From the NCBI RefSeq assembly GCF_003711205.1, contig NZ_CP031013.1, positions 310,001 through 374,000 on the forward strand: a stretch of DNA of 64,000 bases. Direction: 5' to 3'. A program made the translations under genes and the position numbers. Source of the stretch: Polaromonas sp. SP1 (lineage in GTDB: Bacteria > Pseudomonadota > Gammaproteobacteria > Burkholderiales > Burkholderiaceae_C). Each line of letters starts with the position of its first letter. The first letter of the stretch is position 1. Below are positions 33,855-42,469 of the stretch, in pieces. The notes under the pieces are model-generated. The model was not told the DNA's origin and made no database searches. It was given only the letters and a program-made list of their open reading frames with translations.

Positions 33855-35300
33855 CTAATGCGTAGCCGCTGCCGGGTTGCCGGCGCCGGCCGCCGCAGTG
33901 GCGGGGCGCAACAGCACCGCACCCAGCACCGCAGCGGCGGCGGCAAAGATGGCGCCCACCACAAACGCCATCTGGTAGCCGCCGTTGAGTGCCGCCACGG
34001 CATCGGCCCCACCAACCGCCAGCGATGCGGTGCGCGCCGCCGCCAGGCTGGCCAGCACGGCCAGGCCCAGGGCGCCGCCCATCATGAAAGAGGTGTTGAC
34101 CACGCCCGACGCAATGCCCGACTCGCTCGGGTCGACATCGCTCATGGCGGCCAGCAGCATGGGGTTAAAGGCGATGCCCGCGCCCAGGCCCAGCAGCAGC
34201 ATGCCGGGCAGCACATCGACGGCAAAGCTGCCGCCCACCGGCGCGCGCGCAAAGAGCGCCAGGCCGACAGCGGCCATCAGCAGCCCGGCCGCCAGCGGCG
34301 CGCGTATGCCAAAGCGCATCACGATCTTGGCCGACAGGCCCAGCGAGAACGCGGCCATGATCAGGTTGGCCGGCAAAAAGCCCAGGCCGACCTGCATGGC
34401 GCTGTAGCCCAGCACCAATTGCATGTACAGCGCCGAGATGAAAAACCAGGCAAACATGGCGGCCGCCCACATGACGCCCACCACATTGGCGGTGGCCACA
34501 TTGCGCAGGCGGAACATGGCCAGCGGCACCAGCGGCGTCTTCACTTTGGACTCGATGACCAGGAACAGCGCCATCAGCACCACGGCCGCGCCGATCAGGC
34601 CCAGCGTCTGGCCCGAGAGCCAGCCGACTTCGTTGCCGTTGACGATGCCGTACACCGCCAGCATCAGCGAGGTGGTGACGGTGACGGCGCCCCACACATC
34701 GAGCTTTGCGCCGCCGGCGTGGCCCTTGCCGCCGGGCAGCAGCATGAGGCACAGCGCAAACACCGCCGCACCTATCGGCAGGTTGACCAGGAAGATCCAG
34801 TGCCAGCTGAGCGCATCCGTCAGCAGGCCGCCCAGCAGCACGCCAATGCTGCCGCCGCCGGCGCAGACAAAACCGTAGACGCCCATGGCCTTGGCGCGCT
34901 CGGCCGGCTCGGTAAAAAGATTCATGATGAGCGAGAGCGAAATCGCCGACACCACCGCGCCGCCCAGGCCCTGCACCGCACGCGCCACCACCAGCAGCGC
35001 CTGCGAGTTGGCCAGGCCGCAAGCGAGTGACGCCACGGTGAAAAGCGTGAGCCCGGCCAGGAACAGCCGGCGGTGCCCATACAAATCACCGAGCCGCCCG
35101 CCCAGCAGCAAAAAGCCGCCGAAGGTGAGCATGTAGGCATTGACCACCCAAACCAGCGAGGTCTCGGTAAAAGCCAGGTCGGTGCGGATGGAGGGCAAGG
35201 CCACATTCACGATGGTGGTGTCGAGCACGATCATCAGCACCCCGAGGCACAAGACGATCAGCGCCCACCAGCGCTTGCGGCTGTCCATGTCTTTTTTCAT
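33855..35300 (-). CDS. MFS efflux transporter, DHA2/EmrB type
   Basis: 481 residues from the ATG at 35300, chosen because GGAGAAACCGCAA precedes it. The reading can be extended to 35339 but adds only a charged leader. About 14 membrane segments. LDTTIVNVALPSI is motif D1 of the 14-TM drug:proton antiporters, GGRLGDLYGHRR is motif A, and GVYGFVCAGGGSIGVLLGGLLTDALSWHWIFLVNLPIG is motif C and its surroundings. Probably exports drugs or metabolites from the cytoplasm by proton exchange; the substrate is unknown. It converges on the catalase gene, with 13 bases between the stops. Confidence 0.92.
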   Translation of the reverse strand: MKKDMDSRKRWWALIVLCLGVLMIVLDTTIVNVALPSIRTDLAFTETSLVWVVNAYMLTFGGFLLLGGRLGDLYGHRRLFLAGLTLFTVASLACGLANSQALLVVARAVQGLGGAVVSAISLSLIMNLFTEPAERAKAMGVYGFVCAGGGSIGVLLGGLLTDALSWHWIFLVNLPIGAAVFALCLMLLPGGKGHAGGAKLDVWGAVTVTTSLMLAVYGIVNGNEVGWLSGQTLGLIGAAVVLMALFLVIESKVKTPLVPLAMFRLRNVATANVVGVMWAAAMFAWFFISALYMQLVLGYSAMQVGLGFLPANLIMAAFSLGLSAKIVMRFGIRAPLAAGLLMAAVGLALFARAPVGGSFAVDVLPGMLLLGLGAGIAFNPMLLAAMSDVDPSESGIASGVVNTSFMMGGALGLAVLASLAAARTASLAVGGADAVAALNGGYQMAFVVGAIFAAAAAVLGAVLLRPATAAAGAGNPAAATH

Positions 35301-35368
35301 TTGCGGTTTCTCCTCTTTCTTTTGCTTCGTTGAATGCATATACCGATGAAGGCCCAGGCGTTTATCTG

Positions 35369-35421
35369 CAGATTACGCAGATTACGCAGATGACGCAGAT
35401 GAATGCAGATGAACGCAGATT
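35369..35421 (+). repeat. CAGATTACG/CAGATGACG tandem repeat
   Basis: CAGATTACG occurs twice (35369-35386), then CAGATGACG, CAGATGAATG, CAGATGAACG and CAGATTGG. It lies in the 408-base divergent gap 35301-35708 between the MFS and outer-membrane protein genes, which otherwise holds the dispersed repeat at 35493-35558. Confidence 0.85.
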
Positions 35422-35492
35422 GGAAACAAGGTGTTTGTCACCCCGTCTGCGGGCTGTCCACATATGCCACAGCGGCTTTGAATCACGGCCTG

Positions 35493-35558
35493 TTGCTATC
35501 GATTTTGTAGCTGCTTGTGCACGTGTGCATTGGGCTACAGGCCTTTTTCTTCTAAAAA
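35493..35558 (+). repeat. Dispersed 60-65-bp intergenic repeat, copy 3
   Basis: Plus-strand copy: TTGCTATCGATTTTGTAGCT, variable middle with GTGCACGTGTGCA, then TTGGGCTACAGGCCTTTTTC. Confidence 0.85.
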
Positions 35559-35708
35559 TACTATCACCATTTCCGGCGGATGGTTCGTGTCCTACAAACC
35601 CAGCCGCTTTTGGCGGATAGAAGGCCGTGAGGCTTTTTATTAATTTAACGGGCAGCCGCGCATCCATCGATTCGCACCCCTTCACCTCTTTGCCTGGGAA
35701 TTGCCTTC

Positions 35709-36572
35709 ATGCTGTTGACTCACCTCTTCCGCTCTCATCCCAACCACTCCTCCCGCTCCGCCCACTCCATCCGCGTAGCCCGCCACCTTGCCGGCCTGGG
35801 CGCCTTGGCACTTCTGGGCTCTGCCAGCCTGCCGGCAATGGCCGAGCCCTCGCCCGCGCTGGACCGCGCCAGCTTTTCCATCGGCGCCTTTCACGCGGAC
35901 CCGACCTTTAACGCCGGGGTCAACACACGCTTCGGGCGGCTGGACTCGGGCAATGTGGACAGCAGCAGCACGACGATGCCGCGCATCAAAGCCGATGTGC
36001 TGCTGTTTGACAGCCAGGGTTTGTCGTTTGACTACTACCAGTTCAAGCGCGGCTATTCCGATTCGCTGGCCAGCAACTTCAACGTGGGCAACGGCACGGT
36101 GACCACCACCGGCGCCGCCAACCTCGATGTGAAGGTCGACTTCGCCAAGCTGGCCTACAAGTGGTGGTTCGGCTCGGGCAATACCGTGCTGGGCCTGGGC
36201 GCGGGTGCAGCCTACTACCGCGTCGGCCTGGACTTGAACGCCACCGCGGCCATAGGCGGCGCCACCGGCAGCATCAGCGAAAGCTACAGCGACGACGCCG
36301 TGGCGCCACTGCTGGAGGTCGGTGTGCGGCACGCGATCACGCCCGACCTGCGCCTGTTTGCCGACGCTTCGGGCGTGAAGAAGTCCGGCGGCAGCGTGCG
36401 CGGCGAGATCTACAACGCCGCCGTGGGCCTTGAATGGTTCCCGATGAAGAACGTGGGCGTGGTGCTGGACTACGGCCTGACCGATATCGACCTGCACCGA
36501 GCGGACGCCAACAACGCGCGCTTTCGCGTCAAGCTGAAGGGGCCTTCGGCTTTCCTGAAGGTGCGCTTCTAA
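35709..36572 (+). CDS. Outer-membrane beta-barrel protein
   Basis: 287 residues. The signal peptide is long, with a charged start and cleavage near AMA-EP (about residue 46). The mature part alternates polar and apolar residues in short strands (FDYYQFKRGYSD, LDVKVDFAKLAYKWWFG, VLGLGAGAAYYRVGLDL, VGVVLDYGLTDIDLH) and ends FLKVRF with the terminal phenylalanine used for barrel insertion. No known porin signature was recognised; it resembles OmpW/OmpA-like eight-stranded proteins in size. Function unknown. Confidence 0.75.
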   Translation: MLLTHLFRSHPNHSSRSAHSIRVARHLAGLGALALLGSASLPAMAEPSPALDRASFSIGAFHADPTFNAGVNTRFGRLDSGNVDSSSTTMPRIKADVLLFDSQGLSFDYYQFKRGYSDSLASNFNVGNGTVTTTGAANLDVKVDFAKLAYKWWFGSGNTVLGLGAGAAYYRVGLDLNATAAIGGATGSISESYSDDAVAPLLEVGVRHAITPDLRLFADASGVKKSGGSVRGEIYNAAVGLEWFPMKNVGVVLDYGLTDIDLHRADANNARFRVKLKGPSAFLKVRF

Positions 36573-36637
36573 CAACACCATGGCGTGCCGACTGCCTCAG
36601 GGCGTGGTCCCGCCGCGGCGCGTGCTTGTGGATGCCG

Positions 36638-37441
36638 TCATGCGGCGCGGGCTTCGGCGTGGCAACACGCGGGCGCGGGCTGGGCGCCGACCTTGTCCAG
36701 ATCGTATTGGTCATGGTGGCGCAGCCAGCTCATGGTGAAAGGCAGGTTTTCCTCGTCGCGCCCCTTGGGGGTGAGGTCCATGTAGTTGTAGGCGCCCACC
36801 AGCAAGTCCGCGCCGCGTGCGTAGCTTGAATAGGTGTGAAAGACATTGCCCAGCCCGTCCTGGCTGAAGACGCTGATGCCGTGCCACTCCTGCACGCCTT
36901 CGCCTTCAACGCCCTCCATGCGGTAGTTGTAGTCAACCCTTCCGGTGGCCAGCTCCTCCGGCGTGAAGGACACATGAAAGTCATGGTTGAAATCACTGCC
37001 GAACGACGAGACCCATTTGAAGCTCCAGCCCATGCGGCGGCGGAACGCGGCCAGCTCCGGCAGCGGCGCGCGTGAGACCACCGCCAGCGTGATGTCGCGC
37101 GCCGCCAGGTGCGGCAGCGCGCCGTCGATGTGGTCGGCCACAAAGGAGCAGCTGGGGCAGCCTTCCTTCCAGCCGGGGCCGAACATGAAGTGGTAGATGA
37201 CCAGCTGGCTGCGCCCCTCGAACAGGCCGGCCAGTGCCACCTTGCCGGCAGGGCCGTCAAACATATAGTCTTTGTCGACCTTCACCCAGGGCAGGCGGCG
37301 CCGTTCGGCGTTGACCAGGTCGCGCTGGGCGGTGAGCTCTTTTTCACGGGCCAGCAACAGGCGGCGGGCGGCCAGCCATTCGTCTTGGGAGACCACTGAA
37401 CGGACGGCGGAATTGACGGAATTTGCGGAACTGGGCTTCAC
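36638..37441 (-). CDS. DUF899 thioredoxin-like protein
   Basis: 267 residues if it starts at GTG 37441, which has AGGGAG six bases upstream; TTG 37462 is a weaker option. EWLAARRLLLAREKELTAQRDLVNAERRRLPWVKVDKDYMFDGPAG is the standard DUF899 opening. FMFGPGWKEGCPSCSFVADHIDG (about 90-112) has the C-P-S-C pair of a thioredoxin-like redox site. FNHDFHVSFTPEEL and DLLVGAYNYMDLTPKGRDE are also conserved in the family. Probably a cytoplasmic redox protein. It is last in a minus-strand cluster with VOC, SRPBCC and ArsR genes. Confidence 0.9.
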   Translation of the reverse strand: MKPSSANSVNSAVRSVVSQDEWLAARRLLLAREKELTAQRDLVNAERRRLPWVKVDKDYMFDGPAGKVALAGLFEGRSQLVIYHFMFGPGWKEGCPSCSFVADHIDGALPHLAARDITLAVVSRAPLPELAAFRRRMGWSFKWVSSFGSDFNHDFHVSFTPEELATGRVDYNYRMEGVEGEGVQEWHGISVFSQDGLGNVFHTYSSYARGADLLVGAYNYMDLTPKGRDEENLPFTMSWLRHHDQYDLDKVGAQPAPACCHAEARAA

Positions 37442-37493
37442 AACGGGCTCCCTGGGGTGCAATGGATGATGGCTTTGCGTCAGGAGGATGGTC

Positions 37494-37871
37494 TTATCGG
37501 TTGAGGATGTGCAGGATGTTGCCGTCCGGGTCTTTGAACCAGGCGCCTTTGAAATCGCCCATCACGTGCGCATCGCCCTGGAGCGTCATGCCGGGCATGT
37601 CGTAGTGTTCAAACACCACGCCTTTGGCCTTGAGTGTTTTCAGGATGCTGTCGAACTCGTCGCCCACGCCCCAGGTGGCGGATGTTGCCTGGTTGGTGCC
37701 GGCAAAAGCGGAGACATACACCACGATGGTGGCGGTGCCGCTCTGGTAGCTGAGCACGCCCTCTTCGCCGGCATCGAGCCGCGTGAGGCCCAACTTGCCT
37801 TCATAGAATTTTTGCGCGGCGGCAAGGTCCTTGACGGCGATGGTCGCCATGGCGTTGCGGTTGGCAAGCAT
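37494..37871 (-). CDS. VOC/glyoxalase-fold protein
   Basis: 125 residues with a strong ribosome-binding site (AAAGGACTTCAC). MATIAVKDLAAAQKFYEGKLGLTRLD and WFKDPDGNILHILNR are the two ends of a VOC domain. GVVFEHYDMPGM is typical of the small uncharacterised VOC proteins found next to ArsR/AHSA1 genes. It is probably co-transcribed with the SRPBCC and ArsR genes upstream. Confidence 0.88.
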   Translation of the reverse strand: MLANRNAMATIAVKDLAAAQKFYEGKLGLTRLDAGEEGVLSYQSGTATIVVYVSAFAGTNQATSATWGVGDEFDSILKTLKAKGVVFEHYDMPGMTLQGDAHVMGDFKGAWFKDPDGNILHILNR

Positions 37872-37913
37872 GTGAAGTCCTTTCGAATGCGATGTGGCTG
37901 CGGGCTGGCGGCT

Positions 37914-38375
37914 TCAGGCTGCCAGCAGTTTGTCGAGCTTGAGGAAGGCGCCGCTCCAGCCTTCGTTGTGGCTGTCGCGGGCGGCCTGGTCGAAAAATTT
38001 CTCGTGCTTGAACACCAGCTCGGTGCCGCCGCCGGAGGGTTTGAGCGTGATGGTGACGCGCGAGATGCGCTCGGGCGTGCTCTTCCAGCCCCAGTCAAAC
38101 ACCAGCTTGCGGTGCGGCTCCACTTCGAGGTAGGTGCCGGCGACGTTGTGCGTCTCCTGGCCGGGCACGCCGAACTGGATGTGGTAGCGGCCGCCCACCC
38201 GCACGTCCATGTCGGCAACGGTGACTTTGCCCTGCGGCTCAGGGCCGAACCACTGCGCTAGCGCTTGCGGGTCGGTCCACGCGCGCCAGACTTTTTCGGG
38301 GCTGACGGGGTAGTGCCGGGTGAAGTCGACGGACGACTTTCCTTGCGGCTTGCCTTGCGTTGTGCTTCTTTCCAT
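37914..38375 (-). CDS. SRPBCC/AHSA1-like protein overlapping arsR-type gene
   Basis: 153 residues from the ATG at 38375, which has its own GAGGAG about 11 bases upstream. DFTRHYPVSPEKVWRAWTDPQALAQWFGPE is the classic AHSA1/SRPBCC opening, followed by GGRYHIQFGVPGQETHNVAGTYLEVEPHRKLVFDW and SGAFLKLDKLLAA at the end. Paired ArsR-AHSA1 genes are common; the ligand is unknown. Its first 118 bases lie inside the 3' end of the ArsR gene in another frame, a much longer overlap than the usual few bases. Confidence 0.88.
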   Translation of the reverse strand: MERSTTQGKPQGKSSVDFTRHYPVSPEKVWRAWTDPQALAQWFGPEPQGKVTVADMDVRVGGRYHIQFGVPGQETHNVAGTYLEVEPHRKLVFDWGWKSTPERISRVTITLKPSGGGTELVFKHEKFFDQAARDSHNEGWSGAFLKLDKLLAA

Positions 38376-38728
38376 GGCGGGTTCAACTCCTCTTGACGGT
38401 AAAGGTAACGGCCCAGCGCATCCAGGCGCGCAGACCAGAATTTCTCGTAACGCGAAAGCCACATGGCGGCCTCCTGCATGGGCTCGGGCGAGATGGCCAG
38501 GTTCACCACACGCCCGTCCTTGGCGCGGGTGACAAGGCCGGCATCTTCCAGCACCCGCAGGTGCTTCATGAAGCCGGGCAATGACATGCCGTGCGGCGCG
38601 GCCAGCTCGCCCACCGAGAGATTGCCCTGCTCCAGGTCCTGCAGCACCTGGCGGCGGGTCGGGTCTGCGAGCGCGGCAAACACGGCATTGAGGGTGTCAT
38701 CTTCGACGTCGTTTTTATACTTAACCAT
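38258..38728 (-). CDS. ArsR-family regulator with a basic C-terminal tail
   Basis: 156 residues. LNAVFAALADPTRRQVLQDLEQGNLSVGELAAPHGMSLPGFMKHLRVLEDAGLVTRAKDGRVV is a complete winged helix (about 13-75). There are no metal-binding cysteines, so it is an AHSA1-associated regulator rather than a metal sensor. The last 40 residues are Lys/Arg/Ser/Pro-rich and exist only because the frame stays open through the start of the SRPBCC gene; homologues usually end near the WSARLDALGRYL helix. A palindrome at 38717-38740 covers the start codon, suggesting autoregulation. Confidence 0.88.
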   Translation of the reverse strand: MVKYKNDVEDDTLNAVFAALADPTRRQVLQDLEQGNLSVGELAAPHGMSLPGFMKHLRVLEDAGLVTRAKDGRVVNLAISPEPMQEAAMWLSRYEKFWSARLDALGRYLYRQEELNPPWKEAQRKASRKESRPSTSPGTTPSAPKKSGARGPTRKR

Positions 38729-38740
38729 TTGGATAAGTAT
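38717..38740. promoter_or_regulatory. Palindrome over the ArsR start codon
   Basis: ATACTTA (38717-38723) and TAAGTAT (38734-38740) are perfect inverted half-sites with a ten-base spacer that contains the start codon (38726-38728). The size and place fit an ArsR operator that blocks its own transcription. Confidence 0.65.
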
Positions 38741-38950
38741 TTAACCGGACAGGGCAACTTGTCAACCGGGTGGCCACAGAAAACTGTTTCTTTGTGTGAT
38801 GTTGAGCGGCCTGTCCACATTGGATGCCTCCGTCATCAAATCTTCATCAAAAAGCCCGACGCTGATACCTCAATTAGAGGATGCGGCGGGTGAACGCGCT
38901 GCCTAAACTGCCCTGCTGATCACCACCATCACTACCTGGGGAGGCGTGCC

Positions 38951-39997
38951 ATGCTGCTGTGCAACTTCAACGTCAACAACCTGTTTGTGCGCTACAAGTT
39001 CGGGAAGACATTCCCCGGCGACCAGGGCGGCAAGAGTGCGGTGGCAGGCGCCGCATCCACCAACACCGGCTACCTGCCGCTGTACCAGAAGGGCGCATTC
39101 GAAATCTTCAACGCCGAGCAGCGCAAGCTGGCGGCGCTGGCCATCACGCAAGGCGGTGATGTGTCGCCCGACGTGGTGTGCGTGCAGGAGGTCGAAAGCC
39201 TGATCGCGCTGCGTGAATTCAACGACCGTTTCCTGGGCGGCGCCTACCCCTACGTGGTGGTGCTCGACTCGCGCGACCTGCGGCAGATTGACGTGGGCAT
39301 CCTCTCCAAATACCCCATCGACAGCATCACCACCCATGTGGACGACACGGCCGCCGGCAAATACATCTTCAGCCGCGACTGCCTGGAGGTGCGCGTGCGG
39401 GTGAAGAAAACCACTTCGGTGACTTTGTTCATCAACCATTTCAAGTCCAAGCTGGCCATGGGCGCCAACGAGGAGGCAAAGGCCAAAGAGCGCGCCAATG
39501 CCAACCTCAAGCGCAAGCTGCAGGCCGACACGGTGGTGAAGTTGCTGAAGGAGCGCTTCCCCGGTCCTGAATTCAAGTCAGGCTACTTTGCGGTGCTGGG
39601 CGACTTGAACGACACGCCGCTGGCGCCCCAGCTGTCAAGCCTGTGCGTGAAGGCCGGGCTGGTGGACGCACTGGCCACGCTGCCGCCCGGGGAGCGGTGG
39701 ACACATTACTGGAAGGCCAAAAACAGCGTGTCGCAGCTGGACCATGTGCTGCTCTCGCCCGCGCTGTCGGGCAAGCTGAAGAAAGACGGCCTTTACATCG
39801 AGCGCCGCGGCATCGGCTTTCGGTCTGAATCCAAAAAAGTCGACGGCGGCTATTTGCCCAAACAGGTGAAGGTGGAAGCGATAGAGAACGACCCGGACCC
39901 GGCGGTCATTGACTTCCAGTACGCGCGCTTTGACCTGGTCTCAAGCAGCAATGTGGCGTCTGACCATTGCGCCGTTTTTCTCGATTTCAAGCTCTAG
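38951..39997 (+). CDS. Endonuclease/exonuclease/phosphatase (EEP) family protein
   Basis: 348 residues, no signal peptide. The EEP active-site path is readable: FNVNNLF (N), VVCVQEVES (catalytic Glu), FINHFKSK (H), VLGDLNDTP (D and N), and SDHCAVFLDF (terminal D-H). QLDHVLLS is also typical. It lacks the residues needed to choose between DNase, phosphodiesterase and phosphatase activity; cytoplasmic location is inferred. It has a GGGGAGGCG ribosome-binding site and stands alone. Confidence 0.88.
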   Translation: MLLCNFNVNNLFVRYKFGKTFPGDQGGKSAVAGAASTNTGYLPLYQKGAFEIFNAEQRKLAALAITQGGDVSPDVVCVQEVESLIALREFNDRFLGGAYPYVVVLDSRDLRQIDVGILSKYPIDSITTHVDDTAAGKYIFSRDCLEVRVRVKKTTSVTLFINHFKSKLAMGANEEAKAKERANANLKRKLQADTVVKLLKERFPGPEFKSGYFAVLGDLNDTPLAPQLSSLCVKAGLVDALATLPPGERWTHYWKAKNSVSQLDHVLLSPALSGKLKKDGLYIERRGIGFRSESKKVDGGYLPKQVKVEAIENDPDPAVIDFQYARFDLVSSSNVASDHCAVFLDFKL

Positions 39998-40141
39998 GGC
40001 GCCCATAAGGCCGGATATCGGGCAAAGAAGTGTGTCGGGCGCCCGCCCGCATGTAAACCCGCGCAACACCCTGCAAGAACACTGGCTTTAGGGCCGGGGG
40101 TAGCATCCAATGGTGCTTATTGATCACTCTGCAGGAAGCCC

Positions 40142-40531
40142 ATGAAACAGCCCACGACAAAGACAGCGTCTTCCGCCCTTGCCCAACTCCGCCGCCCGCG
40201 CACCCTGATGCTGGGGTCCTTGCTGGCCCTGGCCGCAGCGGCCGCCCTGCTGGCCACGCAGGCACACGCACAACCCCCGGCACCGGCCGCCGCGGCTTCC
40301 GCGGCCACCTCAACCCCGCCAGCCACGACGACAGTCACCTATTACGACCCCAAGGACCTGGAGCGCGCCTTCAAGTTCATGGACAAAACCGGCGACGGCA
40401 AGGTCAGCCGCGACGAGGCCTCGAACTTCCGCGGTGTGTCCAAACACTTCGACGAGGCAGACCTTAACAAGGACGGGTTTCTCTCGCGCGAAGAATTCGA
40501 CAACGCGATGAACCGCAGCAAGCAGCCCTGA
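40142..40531 (+). CDS. Exported EF-hand calcium-binding protein
   Basis: 129 residues. A long signal peptide ends near AHA-QP (about residue 43), followed by a Pro/Ala/Thr-rich linker. Two EF-hand loops are clear: DKTGDGKVSRDE (about 80-91) and DLNKDGFLSREE (about 106-117), each with acidic residues at positions 1, 3, 5 and 12 or close equivalents. Probably periplasmic calcium binding; no partner is visible. A strong terminator follows. Confidence 0.88.
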   Translation: MKQPTTKTASSALAQLRRPRTLMLGSLLALAAAAALLATQAHAQPPAPAAAASAATSTPPATTTVTYYDPKDLERAFKFMDKTGDGKVSRDEASNFRGVSKHFDEADLNKDGFLSREEFDNAMNRSKQP

Positions 40532-40544
40532 AAAGGGCCATAAA

Positions 40545-40575
40545 AAAGCCGTGCAGCTTGTGGCCGCACGGCTTT
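40545..40575 (+). terminator. Rho-independent terminator after the EF-hand gene
   Basis: AAAGCCGTGC (40545-40554) and GCACGGCTTT (40566-40575) make a ten-base stem, with A-rich sequence before and T-rich sequence after it. It could also stop transcription of the convergent ABC receptor gene (ends 40683). Confidence 0.8.
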
Positions 40576-40682
40576 GCTTCGAGAGGTCGCAAAACCCAGC
40601 GAAGCGGTCCTGGCTAGGCGCGTCGCCGCAGACAGTGCTACAGCACGGCAAGGCGACGCAACAACGCCAGGAGGGTTTTGGC

Positions 40683-42236
40683 TCAGTTCTTGAGCTTCAC
40701 GTTCCAGAAAAAGGGCCACAGCGCTGGTTGATAGTTTTCCAGCTTCGTGGATTTGGCTGAGAGGCTGTTGAACTTGCCGATGTCGATGTAGGGCACTTCG
40801 TCATACACCAGCTGTTGCACCTTGCCCCAGATTGGGCCGCGTTTGGCGGGCACCGGCGTGTGGTTGAACTCGAGCAGCGTGGCCTGCTTGCCCGGGGTGT
40901 TCCACCAGCCGGGTGCACCGTCGCCCAGTTGCGGCGGCGACAGCATCGGCTCGGGCAGCAGGCCCGAGTGCGTCACATAGATATCCCAGGCGGCCGAGTC
41001 GTTGCGGCGCTGTACCAGCGTGGCCCAGTCGACCACCGTCAGCTCCGCCTTGATGCCGGCGCGCTTGAGCTGCTCGGCCATGACCACGGCCATGTTGTAG
41101 TGAAAATCGTACTGGCGGCTCGTCAGGATGCGCACTGTCTCGCCCTTGTAGCCGGCGCCTTCGGCAAGGGCCTTGGCCTTGACGGGGTCGCGCTGGTTGT
41201 AGCTGTCGGCGCCTGCGGCCGAGTAGTAAGGCGAGCCCAGCGGGAAGTGGTTGGCCTCGGCCGTGAAGAAACGCGTGTCGCCAAACCCTGCGGCCATCAT
41301 CTCGCCGGGGCCGATGGCGGTCTGGATCGCCTGGCGCATGCCTTTGTTGGCGTTGATGCCCTCACGCGTGTTGAACACCAGGTAGGGAAAACCGAAGGCC
41401 GGCGTGATCACCGCGGTGGCGCGGCCGCCGGTTTTTTCCAGGCGGGCCAGCGCGTCGATGGGCAGCAGGTCGGCAAAGTGGAACTGGCCTGACATCGCGC
41501 CCTCAACGCGCGTGTTGGGCGTGGGCACGGGGATAAAGCGCAGCTCGTCGACAAAGGCTTCGCGCTTGCCGCCGTAGCCGTTGGCCGGTTCCTTGCGGGC
41601 GGTGTAGCCGTCAAAACGCGTCAGCACCACGTACTGGTCGGTGCGGCGTTCCTTGAACTTGTAGGGCCCGGTGCCGACGAAATCGCGCAGCGGGATCTGC
41701 ACCGCTTCTTTGGCCATGATGGCGGCCATGCCGCTGGGCAGCGCCAGTTGTGCGAGCAGCGGCGCATACGGGTTGCGCAGCGTCAGCTCCACCGTCAGCG
41801 GCGCGGGCGACTTCAGGTCGACCAGCTCCTTGCCCACGGCCTTGCCGCGCGGCGCTTCCTTGATCCAGCGCTTGAGGCTGACGATCACGTCCTCGGCATC
41901 CAGTGCACGGCCCGAATGCAGCTTCACGCCCTTGCGCAGCGTGATGGTGACGACCTTGCCGTCGGCCGAGAAGCGGGGCATGCCCTCGGCCAGCATGGGC
42001 ACCACGTTCCATTTGGCGTCAAACGTATAAAGCGGCTCGTACACGTGCTGCATGATGGTGCCGACGAGGTCGGTCGTCGCCTGCATCGGGTCCAGCGATG
42101 GCGGCTCGCCCACCATGGCGAGGTTCAGGGCCGAGGGGGTGGTCTGCGCCTGTGCGGGCATCACGCCCTGCAGCAAGGCCATCAGGCCAAAAAACAGCGC
42201 CGGAAGCACTTTGCGCGTATTTGTGCGGTAAGCCAT
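40683..42236 (-). CDS. ABC transporter substrate-binding protein, family 5 (DppA/OppA-like)
   Basis: 517 residues with a signal peptide ending near AQA-QT (residue 31). LNLAMVGEPPSLDPMQATTDLVGTIMQHVYEPLYTFD is the family-5 opening, followed by DGKVVTITLRKGVKLHSGRALDAEDVIVSLKRW, the SBP_bac_5 signature. Full length. It binds peptides, nickel or other solutes in the periplasm; the ligand cannot be told. No permease or ATPase gene is adjacent, so it is an orphan receptor. It is divergent from an AraC regulator gene across an AT-rich promoter region (42237-42469). Confidence 0.92.
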   Translation of the reverse strand: MAYRTNTRKVLPALFFGLMALLQGVMPAQAQTTPSALNLAMVGEPPSLDPMQATTDLVGTIMQHVYEPLYTFDAKWNVVPMLAEGMPRFSADGKVVTITLRKGVKLHSGRALDAEDVIVSLKRWIKEAPRGKAVGKELVDLKSPAPLTVELTLRNPYAPLLAQLALPSGMAAIMAKEAVQIPLRDFVGTGPYKFKERRTDQYVVLTRFDGYTARKEPANGYGGKREAFVDELRFIPVPTPNTRVEGAMSGQFHFADLLPIDALARLEKTGGRATAVITPAFGFPYLVFNTREGINANKGMRQAIQTAIGPGEMMAAGFGDTRFFTAEANHFPLGSPYYSAAGADSYNQRDPVKAKALAEGAGYKGETVRILTSRQYDFHYNMAVVMAEQLKRAGIKAELTVVDWATLVQRRNDSAAWDIYVTHSGLLPEPMLSPPQLGDGAPGWWNTPGKQATLLEFNHTPVPAKRGPIWGKVQQLVYDEVPYIDIGKFNSLSAKSTKLENYQPALWPFFWNVKLKN

Positions 42237-42469
42237 AAGGCACTCCTGTATGAAAGTAATTTTCAGAATCCGTAGGATATTTGGCGAATTGTTCGATTAT
42301 GTAAGTGAATACCCTGAGATGTAAGCGTTGATTGTGAAATTAAATTTCCGTTTAGCGGAAAACCTGAAGGCCGGGCTGCTGCATGCGCGTTTCACGGCCG
42401 GCCGGCGGTTCCCTTGCGCAGGCCCAGCGCCTAGACTGCTGCCACAGCCCCTTTACCGCTTCCCCCTCC

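Noticed and set aside
33810-35030. A 406-codon plus-strand frame rich in His, Gln and Arg
   Set aside because: Antisense shadow of the MFS transporter gene; composition is typical of such shadows.
35369-35421. Possible CRISPR-like array
   Set aside because: Units are 9-10 bases with no unique spacers and no cas genes; it is a simple tandem repeat.
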